64,000 bases of DNA from Astrothelium macrocarpum. Lineage: Eukaryota > Ascomycota > Dothideomycetes > Trypetheliales > Trypetheliaceae. Below the pieces are notes generated by a model. It had not been told where the DNA came from, made no database searches, and worked only from the letters and a program-made list of their open reading frames with translations. Shown in pieces: positions 44,184-54,800 of this stretch. Position 1 is the first letter of the stretch, and each line of letters starts with the position of its first letter. The stretch covers positions 186,001 through 250,000 of the forward strand of contig JAGEMR010000005.1 in NCBI GenBank assembly GCA_021030915.1, written 5' to 3'. Made by a program: the position numbers and the translations under genes.

Positions 44184-44782
44184 AATGCAATTAAATCTAC
44201 CAAAAGCCTTGTCCTTATTCTTGAATGGAATCAAGAATTGGATTTTGAAAGTCAAAGTCAAAAGGCGGTCACCAACTTATTTGAGTGGCCACAAAGGAAA
44301 GCTGATTGGACAATTGGCAGCCACCTGTGCATTGACCTGTCTCTCAGATCTCCTTGCTGATCTTTATCACAAATCATTATGTAAAAAGAAAAAATTCATG
44401 CATTCACTTGAGTTTCACTGTAGCGCCGCCAGCTGAGCAGGGTGTTGTAAAAGCTCGTGGACTAAAATTACTGGTTTGTCAGGCACTGCTGCTACAAAAT
44501 TGGGTCACTTGACGTTTGAGGTAATTGCCAATGGTTCGTGGGCACGTGCGAGATAGCCGATGGACATTATTGTCTTCTATTCTATTTATTTGCAAGATGT
44601 GAATTACCTTACACCACCTAGGCTGTACTGGAAGGTAAGGTACCGGGTGGCATGTTCGCGACGTCATAGTTTAGGCATTCATCAAAGTTTAGATAGACGA
44701 AATCTCCAAACCCCACTACTTCAACCCAAGTCAACTACCCATCTTTTTAAAAACTGTATTAGCTTCAGCTTTAGCAAAACCC
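44184..44782. promoter_or_regulatory. Shared upstream region of the aminotransferase and dehydrogenase genes
   Basis: A 599-bp divergent interval without a supportable gene. Co-regulation of the two oxidoreductive/amino-acid enzymes is possible, but nothing in the sequence proves it. Confidence 0.45.
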
Positions 44783-45681
44783 ATGTCTGTGTTTAGAGCA
44801 GGAGCCAAAGCACTAATCACCGGCGCCGGATCAGGCGTGGGTCTTGCTGTCACCAAATTATGTGTTAAACATGGAATGTCTGTGATAATGGTTGATATTG
44901 ATCGCCAACGTTTGGAAACAGTTAGCTCGGCAATCAAGTTGTCTGCAACAAACGCGTCGCTAGAGATCCATGACATGGATGTCTCGTCATTACCAGCATG
45001 GATAAATTTGTCCGATAAACTTTCCAAGACACCATTGGACTTGCTTATGTTAAATGCTGGCATTGGCTTGAAAGGACCCTGGACTGATAACGAGTATTTT
45101 CACAAAATTTTTGATACAAATTTCTTCGGTGTTGTTAATGGAGTCAACACCTTCTTCCCTCAGTTTGCGAAACCAGCGCCAGAGCGTAAAGCAATCGTTA
45201 TCACCGGGTCCAAGCAAGGCATCACCAATCCTCCAGGAAATGCTGCCTACAATGCTTCCAAGTCCGCGGTGAAAACGCTCGCCGAGCATCTCTCATACGA
45301 CCTAAAAGAGCAGAGTAATGTTTCTGTGCATCTTTTAGTACCTGGATGGACTTTCACTGGACTCACTGGCGGAGGCGCAACAAAGACAAAGACAAAGCCA
45401 GACGGTGCATGGGACCCTACACAAGTTGCAGATTATCTATATCAAAAGATGGAGGATGGGAAATTCTACGTTATCTGCCCAGGTGAGTCCTGAAATCCGG
45501 TAACTCCAATGAGATAATCGTCTCTAACGCGAATGCAGATAATGATGTCTCCACGGAGACGGATCGCAAACGAATGATGTGGTCAGTCGGTGATATCGTA
45601 TACGAGCGAAAGCCTTTGAGCAGGTGGAGAGAGGAATACAAGGATGAGGCGTCAAAGACGATGGAGAATATGAAGCTGTAG
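44783..45681 (+). CDS. Short-chain dehydrogenase/reductase (classical SDR)
   Basis: Two exons (44783-45482 and 45539-45681) encode 280 residues. The Rossmann nucleotide-binding motif TGAGSGVG lies near residues 13-20. NAGI follows, then the catalytic Ser in ITGSKQG and the YNASK motif (YxxxK), all in classical SDR order and spacing. VDID at the end of beta-2 gives an acidic residue that normally favours NAD(H) over NADP(H). The C-terminal exon is hydrophilic (RKRMMWSVGDIVYERKPLSRW). The substrate is unknown. The 56-nt intron lies just after ICPG. The gene is divergent from the aminotransferase and runs into the V-ATPase gene in tandem with a 272-bp spacer. Confidence 0.9.
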
Positions 45682-45953
45682 CTCTCTGCATCTTGCTTGT
45701 GTTGGCCAACTCACATAGTAAAATCTTAAAGTACTGAAGCGGCACAAGTTTCCCGTCAGTATACGGACAAATGATTTTTTCGGGACGATTTTGCGTGAGG
45801 CTCATAGAAAAGCTAAGCAAGACGGGACAGAAGTGGACGCGTGGGGCGGGAGGCGGGAGACAACACGTGACTGGAATACCACCGGACAACTTCCATTACG
45901 GCAATGCTGTCCATCTCAACCATCATACATTCAACAAACAAATAATCTTCCCC

Positions 45954-48892
45954 ATGGCGGCTCACAGAGACACGGGCATCCGTTCGGCGGATATGAGCTT
46001 GACACAGCTCTATCTCGCGAACGAGGTGTGTAAATTCTACCAATAAGACAAGCTGTTAACTAACCAGATCTTTAGATTGGTCGTGAAGTCGTGAGCGCTT
46101 TGGGAGAGCTTGGAGTTATGGCTTTTCGAGATGTGAGTTCTCTTTACCTGATATTCTCATCATATTGCAGGTCCACAAATCTCTTCAAAAGTTCTTGCTG
46201 ATAGTTATGGCTGCACCAGCTAAACTCCGAGACCTCTGCTTTCCAACGAACCTTTACTCAGGAAATTAGAAGACTGGATAATGTTGAGCGGCAGCTTCGT
46301 AGGATAACATGGCCGTGTGGCGTAGATTTGACTGACATTTGGAAAGGATATTTCCAGTCCCAAATGGAAAAAGCCTCTATTCCCACAAGACCTCTTTACG
46401 AATTCTCGAACACCCTTGCCGCCCCTTCTGCGTCCGAAATTGACGAACTAGCCGACAGAAGCCAGAGTCTTGAACAGCGCATAGCGTCCTTGAATGATAG
46501 CTACGAAACGTTAAAGAAGCGTGAGATTGAACTGACGGAATGGCGACATGTGTTGGCGAAATGCGGCAGCTTCTTTGATCGAGTAGGTGGATATTGGAGG
46601 AATGTCTTGGTAAAACAGGCTAACACGACTCAAGGCTCGGGGTCATACCGAGGACATCAGACAATCCACCGATGATGATGACGCACCACTATTACGAGAT
46701 GTTGAACAACACGGACAAAATGGCGATGCTGCTGGCGACCGAGCTTTCTCTGTAATGAACATTGGTTTCGTCGCTGGTGTCATACCCCGGGAAAGAATTG
46801 CAGCTTTTGAGCGAATCTTGTGGCGAACACTCCGGGGCAATCTCTACATGAACCAAGCAGAGATAGAAGAGACTATTGTGAATCCCGAAAACAATGAAGA
46901 AGTATCGAAGAATGTATTCGTCATCTTTGCGCATGGAAAAGAAATTATCGCCAAAATACGGAAAATTTCCGAGTCTCTGGGAGCAGACCTGTACAGCGTC
47001 GACGAAAACAGCGAACTCCGAAGAGATCAAATCCATGAAGTCAACTCCCGACTTGGCGATCTTGGAAATGTCTTGCGCAATACCAGACAGACTCTCGATG
47101 CCGAACTTACACAGATCGGCCGTAGCCTAGCAGCGTGGATGATTATTGTGAAAAAAGAAAAGGCAGTCTATCAGACACTTAACCGCTTCTCATACGATCA
47201 GGCGAGGAAGACTCTTATTGCCGAGGCTTGGTGTCCTACTGAGTCATTGCCTCTTATCAAGTCAACGCTACAGGACGTCAACGATCGGGCAGGACTTTCT
47301 GTTCCGACTATTGTGAATCAAATCAAGACCACCAAAACACCACCGACGTACAACAAAACCAATAAATTCACCCTTGGATTCCAAACTATCATTGATGCCT
47401 ACGGAACCGCAAAATACCAAGAAGTCAATCCTGGGCTTCCAACAATCGTTACCTTTCCCTTTCTTTTCGCTGTCATGTTTGGTGACTTTGGTCATGGCAC
47501 GATCATGACCTTGGCTGCTGTGGCCATGATATTCTTCGAAAAACGACTGTCGAGAGGAAAATTGGATGAACTGTTCTCCATGGCATTCTACGGCAGATAT
47601 ATCATGTTGATGATGGGCATCTTCTCCATCTATACTGGTCTCATCTACTGCGATGCCTTTTCCAAGGATCTCCCCATTTTCCCGTCAATGTGGGAATGGG
47701 GAGATTTCAAACAAGGCGAAACCGTAGAAGCAACAAGGGTCACAGGCTACACATATCCGTTCGGTATGGACTGGCGCTGGCATGACACCGACAACAATCT
47801 CCTTTTCACAAATAGCTACAAGATGAAGCTTAGTATCCTCCTAGGTTGGGCTCATGTAAGTTACCCCCCATATCACCCTTTCCCACAAAGCCAGAACTAA
47901 CATGCACCAGATGACCTACTCCCTCTGCCTCTCCTTCGTCAACGCCCGCCACTTCAAAACCCCCATCGACATCTGGGGCAACTTCGTCCCCGGCATGCTC
48001 TTCTTCCAAAGCATCTTCGGCTACCTCGTCTTCGCCATCGTCTTCAAGTGGTCCATCAACTGGAACAGCGACGAACTCTCGAAAGCCGGGGTACAACCGC
48101 CAAGCCTCCTTAACATGCTCATCTACATGTTCCTCTCGCCGGGGACCATCGACGAGCAGCTCTACCGCGGCCAAGGCGCCGTCCAGGTCATCCTGCTGCT
48201 CATCGCCGTCGTCTGCGTGCCCATCCTGCTGTTCTTGAAGCCGTTCTATCTCCGCTGGGAGCACAACCGTGCGCGCGCCATGGGATATCGTGGAATCGGC
48301 GAGAACCATCGTGTGAGTGCGTTGGATGATGACGATGAGGAGGGCCAGACGCTGAATGGTGGCCGCGAGAGCTTTGCGGACGATGAGGATGGCGTGGCGA
48401 TGATTACGCAGGATATCAACGAGGGAGGGGGGCATGAGGAGTTTGAGTTTTCGGAGATTATGATTCATCAGGTCATTCATACAATTGGTAAGGCTTCCTC
48501 TTTTTTTCCGAGGTTGTATTTGTTTGTCATTAGCACTAACTTTTGAGATAGAGTTTTGCTTGAACTGCGTTTCTCACACTGCGTCCTATCTCCGGCTATG
48601 GGCTCTGTCGCTCGCACATCAACAGCTTTCGATCGTCTTATGGAACATGACTCTTGGCAACGCATTCAGACAGACGGGTGCGGTGGGAATCGTAGCCATC
48701 GTCGTGCTCTTCGGTCTCTGGTTCGTGCTCACCGTGGCCGTTCTCTGTGTCATGGAAGGCACAAGCGCCATGTTGCACAGTCTGCGATTACATTGGGTGG
48801 AGGCCATGAGTAAACACTTCATTGGCGATGGCGTCGCCTTCGAACCGTTTAGCTTCAAGTTACTTCTTGAAGAGGAAGCATCGGACCTGTAA
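45954..48892 (+). CDS. VPH1: Vacuolar H+-ATPase V0 subunit a (Vph1/Stv1)
   Basis: Seven exons (45954-46025, 46076-46132, 46220-46298, 46347-46582, 46635-47855, 47911-48487, 48552-48892) give 860 residues. The N-terminal cytosolic half has MSLTQLYLANE, LNSETSAFQRTFTQEI, RRLDNVERQLRYF and MNIGFVAGVIPRERIAAFERILW. The C-terminal half is the eight-helix membrane domain with FPFLFAVMFGDFGHG and, in the last exon, HTASYLRLWALSLAHQQLS. That last segment carries the essential proton-channel Arg. The subunit forms the proton half-channels of the V-ATPase and sets its vacuolar or Golgi location. Intron 3 (48 nt) is in frame and stop-free; removing it restores RQLRYFQSQMEKA. The gene converges on UTP14 with only 101 bp between stops. 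Exon 6 carries a C-rich to G-rich change of composition. Confidence 0.95.
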
Positions 48893-48993
48893 ATTGCTCA
48901 TTTGTACTTGTAGTCCGTAGAATACATGTTAATCTACCTGTCATAACTACGGTATAGTGTTCGTCGTGACGAAAAACATCGGGAACTCCCATA

Positions 48994-51867
48994 TCAAGCC
49001 ATCGGTCGAGACATTGGTGCAATGACGCCCTGCTTGACCATTACACGAGGCTTCGTCATATTCTGGAACGTCTCCTTGGTTGTCCATTCAGGCCCCATGG
49101 GCAACCTCAATGCGCGTTCATACTGCGCCTGAGACCCGAAGGGATGCGGCAATACAGGTGCGAGATACTTGACGTTCTTCTTGGTGCGCTTCTCGTTGAT
49201 AATGACTCGATCCAATTTGGCATCCTGACGATCGCTTGCCTTGACTCCGGCTTCTTTCTGTACAAAGCGTCCCTTGGCGCGCTTTCGTTCTTTGGCGCTG
49301 ATGCCCTCGCCTACCCAGCTTCCCCAGCCCGGCAAAGTTTTATCAATTACCTTGTCCTCTTCATCGGCCATAGCCTCCTTTTTTTCCTCTTCAAAGTCCG
49401 CAACCACGTTATCGCCGGCAAATGCTTTTTGGACCAGATCCTGGTTACGAAGAACAAAGGGGGCTAGTTCGCCTTCGTCTTCATGCTCACTATCATGATG
49501 CTCTTCTAGAACCATAGAAATTTCCTTGGGATCAGGGACGCTGGCCGTTTTTGTTGGTTTCGTCTTCTGTGCTCTGTTGCTCTCGAAAATATTAATCTGT
49601 TGGGCTTTTTGGTCCCTGATCTTCTTTTCTGAGTGACTCTTCTGTTTACCATTGCTCTTTGTGAGCCAAGGATTCACCTCTGTATCACCTATATTGGATT
49701 CGTCGCGATGGGCCGGAGCACTTTTGTCTCTTTGTATCAGTGTTCGACTTTCAACCCTGGGTCTTGAGACAGATTCGACCTTCTCCGATTGGTGAGGCTG
49801 CTCCATAACATACCCGTCCTCATCAGAAGACAGATTCTCCTCAAATTCGAGGAATTGATTCTTCTGGCTCGGCTCAGGCGCAGCTTTCTTAGAAGTTGAG
49901 AAGCTTCTTCGGCCTATAGGATTATCTTGATCTTCAGATTCTTCACTCACTTCCTCCCCATCAAGTTCACGCTGAAGTCGCTCGATATCTTGCTGGTTCT
50001 GAGCATGCTGAACGCCCTCAGCTTTTTGCATAAAGGCCATTGAGTGTAACCTCGAACGGGGCTCATTGCTAATTCGATGGCTGTCAAGACGACTAAGCTG
50101 TGTCTGAAGATGCCGGCGTTCCTGATCTTGAGTTCCCATGCCTTGTGACTTAGAAACGTCATCATCATCGTCATCATCTTCTCCTTCACTAGAAAAATCA
50201 GAACCATCAGTGTTGTTCCGAATCGTATCGCCTCTGATTCTCTGATCGAGCTCATCTTTGCGTCTCGCCATCTCCGTAACAGATTCTCGTGCATCTTCAT
50301 CCCAGGCAGCTCTGCCAGTGTTTTTCAAATCTTTGGCCCACTTACTATTTCGATGCTTTGCGCCCATGCGTGCCTCTGCCCTATGACGATCAAGCCGTTC
50401 ACGCTCTTCATCGGAAATATCAACACCTGCAGAGATAAGTGCCTCTTTTTCAATTTGAGCGTCGCGTTCTCTTTCTCTCCGATGTACTCTACGATAAGCC
50501 TTACTCTTGATTCGCTTGATACGTTTTGCTTTGACTTCCTCGCGGAAAAGTAGCTCCCTCATCTTACGCAACTCAGCCTGTCGAGCTTGGGCTTCGGCTA
50601 ATGACATTTTGTTCGTTTGCAACTGCTCGAATGCCCGAATCTGTTCTTCCTGGTCATTCTTTGATTTTGAAGATAAACCGCTCTCTTCAAGAATATGTTG
50701 CACGGTACTTTCTAATTCATTGAAAGGAGCGCTCTGGGCAGTAGCAGATATTTTGTTTCCACTTGATATTGCAGCTGATCTGTCGTCCGGCAGAGGGAAA
50801 TGCAAGTGCTCTGCTCTACGATTGCGCTTCACAGTGTCTACCCACTGGTCCAAAGCTTCTTTGGCTTTCTTGCTAGCTGCTGCCCTATCAAGGCGATCTT
50901 GTTGACGCTTTGGAAGCGGAGCTTCAAGTTTTCCACTTTGTATGCCTTTTGAAGCCAACGTTGTCTTGGCTTGTTTTCGCAATGATCTTCGCAGAGATGG
51001 ATCATCGTATGCAGAAAGTAAATCTTCCATAGTAAGCTGCTTGGGCGGATCTCTGGATCTATCCGTCTCCTCGTTCCCGCCCGTATCCAGTGAAGATATT
51101 ATGCTCCGCATTTTGGCTATTTCGTTGGGATCATCCTCCTCCTCCTCGTCTCCGTTGCTTGAAAACCCTGAGAAGCTCGTCTCAGAATCCACTCCATGGA
51201 TATCTTGCTCATTCTCATCGTTCAACTCATCATTCGATCTATTACCATCATCACGGCTGTCCTCTACATCACTTCCTTCCCACTGATCCAGTGCAGTTGC
51301 TAGATCCACAGCATCTTCACCCAGGTCGTCTTCAGTTCCGCTTGTCGCAGACTCAGACTCGGCATCTCCGTCTACCTCATCGAGGTTAATGCTGTGTCTG
51401 ATCGCTGTATTGGATGTGGATCTTGATTTGAGGCGGGAACTTGAATGCGGCTTGGAAGAACCACGGAAGGTAAACCCCTCAAAACGCTCATCGTCGCTGT
51501 CGCCGAAGGCCTCGTCACTATCCAAATCGCTGTCGCCATCGGCATCGACAGCACCCATCTGCCATTCGTTTCCCTCGCTATCGCTGCCTCTTTCTGCGTC
51601 AGAATCATTTCCAACATTTCTTTGCCTACGTGCTTTCTGTTGGACGTTTGTATTGTCTTGCGAATCTTCTTCGGCATCAACTTTGCGTCTCTTTGCACGA
51701 GAATATTCCTCTTCTACTTCTCCTAGACGAGATTTGCGAATGCGGGGTGCTTCTGGTTCATGATGCTCTGCGATGGCAAGAGCGTTAAGCGTTCTTTTCT
51801 CTTTTTTCCGAGTTGCTGGTCGAAATGAATGGGAAGAGACCGAGCTGCGTGCTATTCTCGGCGCCAT
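48994..51867 (-). CDS. UTP14: U3 snoRNP / small-subunit processome protein Utp14
   Basis: A single exon from the ATG at 51867 (MAPRIARSS) encodes 957 residues. The N-terminal half is acidic and Ser-rich. Conserved Utp14 segments are SLDTGG, LPKRQQDRLDRAAASKKAKEALDQWVDT (shortened), KRIKSKAYRRVHRRE and, near the C-terminus, LPGWGSWVGEGIS, KYLAPVLPHPFGSQAQYERAL and the end region MGPEWTTKETFQNMTKPRV. Utp14 belongs to the 90S pre-ribosome and activates the helicase Dhr1 that removes U3 snoRNA from pre-18S rRNA. The reading frame extends three codons past this ATG but starts there with TTG. It is tightly packed: 101 bp from the VPH1 stop and 158 bp from the divergent MRPL27 start. Confidence 0.94.
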   Translation of the reverse strand: MAPRIARSSVSSHSFRPATRKKEKRTLNALAIAEHHEPEAPRIRKSRLGEVEEEYSRAKRRKVDAEEDSQDNTNVQQKARRQRNVGNDSDAERGSDSEGNEWQMGAVDADGDSDLDSDEAFGDSDDERFEGFTFRGSSKPHSSSRLKSRSTSNTAIRHSINLDEVDGDAESESATSGTEDDLGEDAVDLATALDQWEGSDVEDSRDDGNRSNDELNDENEQDIHGVDSETSFSGFSSNGDEEEEDDPNEIAKMRSIISSLDTGGNEETDRSRDPPKQLTMEDLLSAYDDPSLRRSLRKQAKTTLASKGIQSGKLEAPLPKRQQDRLDRAAASKKAKEALDQWVDTVKRNRRAEHLHFPLPDDRSAAISSGNKISATAQSAPFNELESTVQHILEESGLSSKSKNDQEEQIRAFEQLQTNKMSLAEAQARQAELRKMRELLFREEVKAKRIKRIKSKAYRRVHRRERERDAQIEKEALISAGVDISDEERERLDRHRAEARMGAKHRNSKWAKDLKNTGRAAWDEDARESVTEMARRKDELDQRIRGDTIRNNTDGSDFSSEGEDDDDDDDVSKSQGMGTQDQERRHLQTQLSRLDSHRISNEPRSRLHSMAFMQKAEGVQHAQNQQDIERLQRELDGEEVSEESEDQDNPIGRRSFSTSKKAAPEPSQKNQFLEFEENLSSDEDGYVMEQPHQSEKVESVSRPRVESRTLIQRDKSAPAHRDESNIGDTEVNPWLTKSNGKQKSHSEKKIRDQKAQQINIFESNRAQKTKPTKTASVPDPKEISMVLEEHHDSEHEDEGELAPFVLRNQDLVQKAFAGDNVVADFEEEKKEAMADEEDKVIDKTLPGWGSWVGEGISAKERKRAKGRFVQKEAGVKASDRQDAKLDRVIINEKRTKKNVKYLAPVLPHPFGSQAQYERALRLPMGPEWTTKETFQNMTKPRVMVKQGVIAPMSRPMA

Positions 51868-52025
51868 GCTTGCCAATGATAGTAGTTAATTATGTAGGAA
51901 ATTTGTGTGGCATTCAAAGTAGAAAAGTGCGAAGGTGCAAGGGTGCACGGCAACACCTTTTCACCTCCGAGCTCCTCTCCCGCAATCACCGCACCTTTAA
52001 TCTTCTTCTTACCATACCTATCAAC
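51868..52025. promoter_or_regulatory. Compact bidirectional promoter, UTP14 / MRPL27
   Basis: Only 158 bp separate the start codons of a cytosolic ribosome-biogenesis gene and a mitochondrial ribosomal protein gene, so both promoters and 5' leaders must overlap or be very short. Confidence 0.6.
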
Positions 52026-52421
52026 ATGTTCAAGCCCACTGCCCCGCTCCTCCGTCGAATTCGTCGGCTGGCTCTGACTACTAAGCAAGCTGGGAAAGGA
52101 TTTTACAAGGGAACTGGCTCTGGCTCAATGGGTCGCCATACAAAACACGGAGGTTACATTATCGAGTATGAAAAAGTCCGGACCTATGTCGTGCCTGATC
52201 TAGAGGGTTGCATGGTAAGTGGCCCATGTCATGGCATTCTCTCTGGGAAACTGTGCTGTGCTGATTATTACTATCTCCAGCTCAAGCCGTTCGTCACCAA
52301 CCGGATCAAAGAGCCCAGAGGTCACTATTCGGCAACCGAAAATTTCGAGGGAGACAAGGAGGGCCCTTTGAGCGGTCGCCGTTATTTATCACGATGGAAA
52401 TCAGAAAATGGAACGGAATAG
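52026..52421 (+). CDS. MRPL27: Mitochondrial large ribosomal subunit protein mL41 (Mrpl27)
   Basis: Two exons (52026-52214 and 52281-52421) encode 109 residues. Family segments are LTTKQAGKGFYKGTGSGSMG, RHTKHGGYIIEYEKVRTYVVPDL and LKPFV, as in yeast Mrpl27 and animal mL41. The basic N-terminus (MFKPTAPLLRRIRRL) fits a mitochondrial presequence. The protein is part of the mitochondrial 54S large subunit. The 66-nt intron is a multiple of three and stop-free, so uncorrected calls read through it and insert 22 residues between GCM and LKPF. It has normal GTAAGT and CTCCAG borders, and splicing restores the family spacing. The gene shares a 158-bp upstream region with UTP14. Confidence 0.92.
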   Translation: MFKPTAPLLRRIRRLALTTKQAGKGFYKGTGSGSMGRHTKHGGYIIEYEKVRTYVVPDLEGCMVSGPCHGILSGKLCCADYYYLQLKPFVTNRIKEPRGHYSATENFEGDKEGPLSGRRYLSRWKSENGTE

Positions 52422-52881
52422 ACGTGCACTTGGGGGCTCTCAGTTATCCGACACCATGGTACCTGATGTCTGCCATTACTTTATCAATAGGACGTTGTCC
52501 ACACGGATGCAAGTCTGCGGACGAGACCTTCTAGCCCTAACACTTCGATACCCGCCCACTTGCTAAGTTGGGTGGCCTGGAAATGGCACACAAACCGCCA
52601 TTTGGTCTCGTCCATCAGTTGGGGTAATTCTCAACAACAACAGCTGAGATTGGAATTGTGGGTATATAGCACTACTACATTGCCGTTGCAGGTGAAAGGC
52701 AGGAGAAAGCGAGAGCAAACCTTCGCCTTGTTCTTTCTTACTTACGACAGCGGCGCATGATCTATCCTACAGGATGCAGTTTATGGATCTGCAAAGCGTT
52801 GGGCGATGCATTACCTACTAGACATCAAGAACTAATTGTAATCATTGTGTTTGCCTGCGAGTGTAAATACTCATGTCTCTC
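52422..52881. other. Convergent 3' gap between MRPL27 and the HET pseudogene
   Basis: A 460-bp interval with no supportable gene; it contains only flanks of the two converging loci. Confidence 0.5.
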
Positions 52882-54800
52882 TCACTCTATGTCTTTGATC
52901 TTGACGTAGCTTTTCCCAGTTCTAGGAATACTGTCTAAACCCTCTTGTCTGCTGGCCAGATATCCCCCAAGACGATCAAGGCCATGGAAAAATCCACATC
53001 TTTCGAATATATCTTGTCCCGACTTCCTTTGAATGAGGACCACATTGCGTCCTGAGTCTTTGTCAAGGTTTATCAGCACGCAAGTCAGCTCGTTGTTTGG
53101 CTCGATCTCGCTTTTGTCGAAAGTGACATGCAAATGCACTTTCTTTCTTTTATTGATTTGTACGAAACATTCTTAGCCTCTAGATGTTCGGGTACGAGGT
53201 ACAACCTTAGTGACGGCGACAGAGAAGATCATTGCCTCTATACTAATATGACCACCCAGCGCCGAACCGAATGGAAGGGAGCTATAGGTCTTGACGGACG
53301 CATGGAGGATCTTTGCAAGCCGGTAATCATCGAAATTGTAACTCTTCTCAAACGACACAGGTGTATTCACCGATTACCAGCTCCAGGAAGGAACACCATC
53401 AGAAATGGACAAGGATCCTCCCTCCTCACTAACAAACCAACATAGCTGGTCCAACAATCCTGATTTCCACATTCCGGCAAGGTAAACATCATCGATCAAA
53501 GTCTGCAAGTACTCCGCAATCACCGCAAGTGCAGGCATTTCATCTTCGAGGACAGTGAATTCACATCAACTGTAATGCTTGACCAACGAGGACCAAAAGT
53601 ACCTATCTTCTGGGTCGAAAGGTCGGACTGGATCACTATGGTGACCACCACCGAAAACGTGTCGGATGCCAGTCATGCATGAGAAACTGAAGGCATTTGG
53701 AACACCTTCGGGGGAAGTCTCACTCGCCATCTGTAGTCGGCATTCGAAGACTACTTGGTCAAATCCGAAGATGAGACATCGCCGAGCAAGAACACTTTCC
53801 TGCGTCACTCAACCGCGGTTCTTGGTAGCGACCGAGTTGGCAGCTTCGATACAATAGAGACCAAATTCAGTCATCAGGCTGTGTTGAGAGGCTCCGCTGA
53901 GGACGTTGAGTTTTGCCGGCATGATAGTAACCAGGTCACGATTGAGGAACAAACCTTCATGAGGATTTTGGGCAGCGGCAGCGGCGATGTTAATAACGGA
54001 CTGCGCATAGATGTAGCTCATCTGCGATGCTTCTCGTTCCCAGTCTACCCGATCATTTTGTAAAATACACAAAGCGTCAATCCACAAATATCGAAGCCCC
54101 AGTGCCTTGATGGCAACCGCTGCTTGGCGGAACATGAGAGGAAGTTCGTCGAGACTATGCGACTTGACCATAAGCTGTTGGTAATTGTCAGTGGTCAGTC
54201 GAAGACAACTGGCTTCACCCCAACAATAGCTCAAGGTCGCATAACGAGCTCCAGTCATGTTCCTCTCGGAAGGCAAGACGACTTGGAATTCCGCGTCACC
54301 GCTACCAAAGAAATCTACAAGCCTTGTTGGCATATTCCCAGAATACGTCACCTTGCAACATGCATGATCTTTTCGGACTTCACATCTCTTGAGAGCATCT
54401 CGGGCCCATCTGAATGGAACCTCGGAACCAGTGCTAGCTTCTAGGGGATACAATTCAAACTTGACACTACTTAAGGTCAAACGGCAGGCTCCACTGGGAA
54501 CTGCTGAAGTACGTACATCTGCTCCGTCCTCTCTCTCGGCAAATGCTCGAGAACATAGCTTCTTTACATACCTTCCGACAGTTCGCTGTCACCAGCATTA
54601 GGGAGCCAGGATATGATGATTTCAAGATGGGGAAATCTCATCGTACTCGGGAGGTAGAATTCTACGGAAAAGTCTGTTGTGGGACGCTCTTGCTGCCATT
54701 GTGATTCGATCTCGTTGTACTGACTAGCGAAAGGCAACAATCTGCAAAAGGCACAAAAGGTACTAGCATCTTGCAAGTCCTCTGCGTTTTTATGGTGCAT
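52882..54800 (-). pseudogene. HET-domain (heterokaryon incompatibility) gene, nonsense-riddled
   Basis: An intact first exon (54800-54572) splices to a second region starting at 54503. This region carries a HET domain: YATLSYCWGEASCL, then LGLRYLWIDALCILQNDRVDWE, MSYIYAQSVINIAAAA and GLFLNRD. The frame then continues to 52882 with no insertion or deletion, but is cut by four in-frame stops: TGA at 53809-53811, TGA at 53566-53568, TAA at 53371-53373 and TAA at 53173-53175. The first stop replaces the Trp of the conserved RGWxxQE block (NRG*VTQESVL). Between stops, recognisable HET C-terminal features persist (FGFDQVVFECR, MPALAVIAEYLQ, YLAGMWKSGLL, PSWSW). HET proteins trigger death on fusion with non-self hyphae. 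If expressed, only a product of about 307 residues would form, holding the first two HET blocks. Sequencing error is unlikely to make four separate stops without any frameshift. Confidence 0.88.

Noticed and set aside
41818..45681. Aminotransferase plus SDR as a secondary-metabolite cluster
   Set aside because: No synthase, transporter or pathway regulator lies next to them; flanking genes are COQ3 and V-ATPase, so a divergent pair is all that can be said.
53809..53811. TGA read as Trp or selenocysteine in the HET gene
   Set aside because: Nuclear genes here use TGA as stop (for example TIM9 and VPH1-region genes end normally), and two TAA codons further on cannot be explained by TGA recoding.
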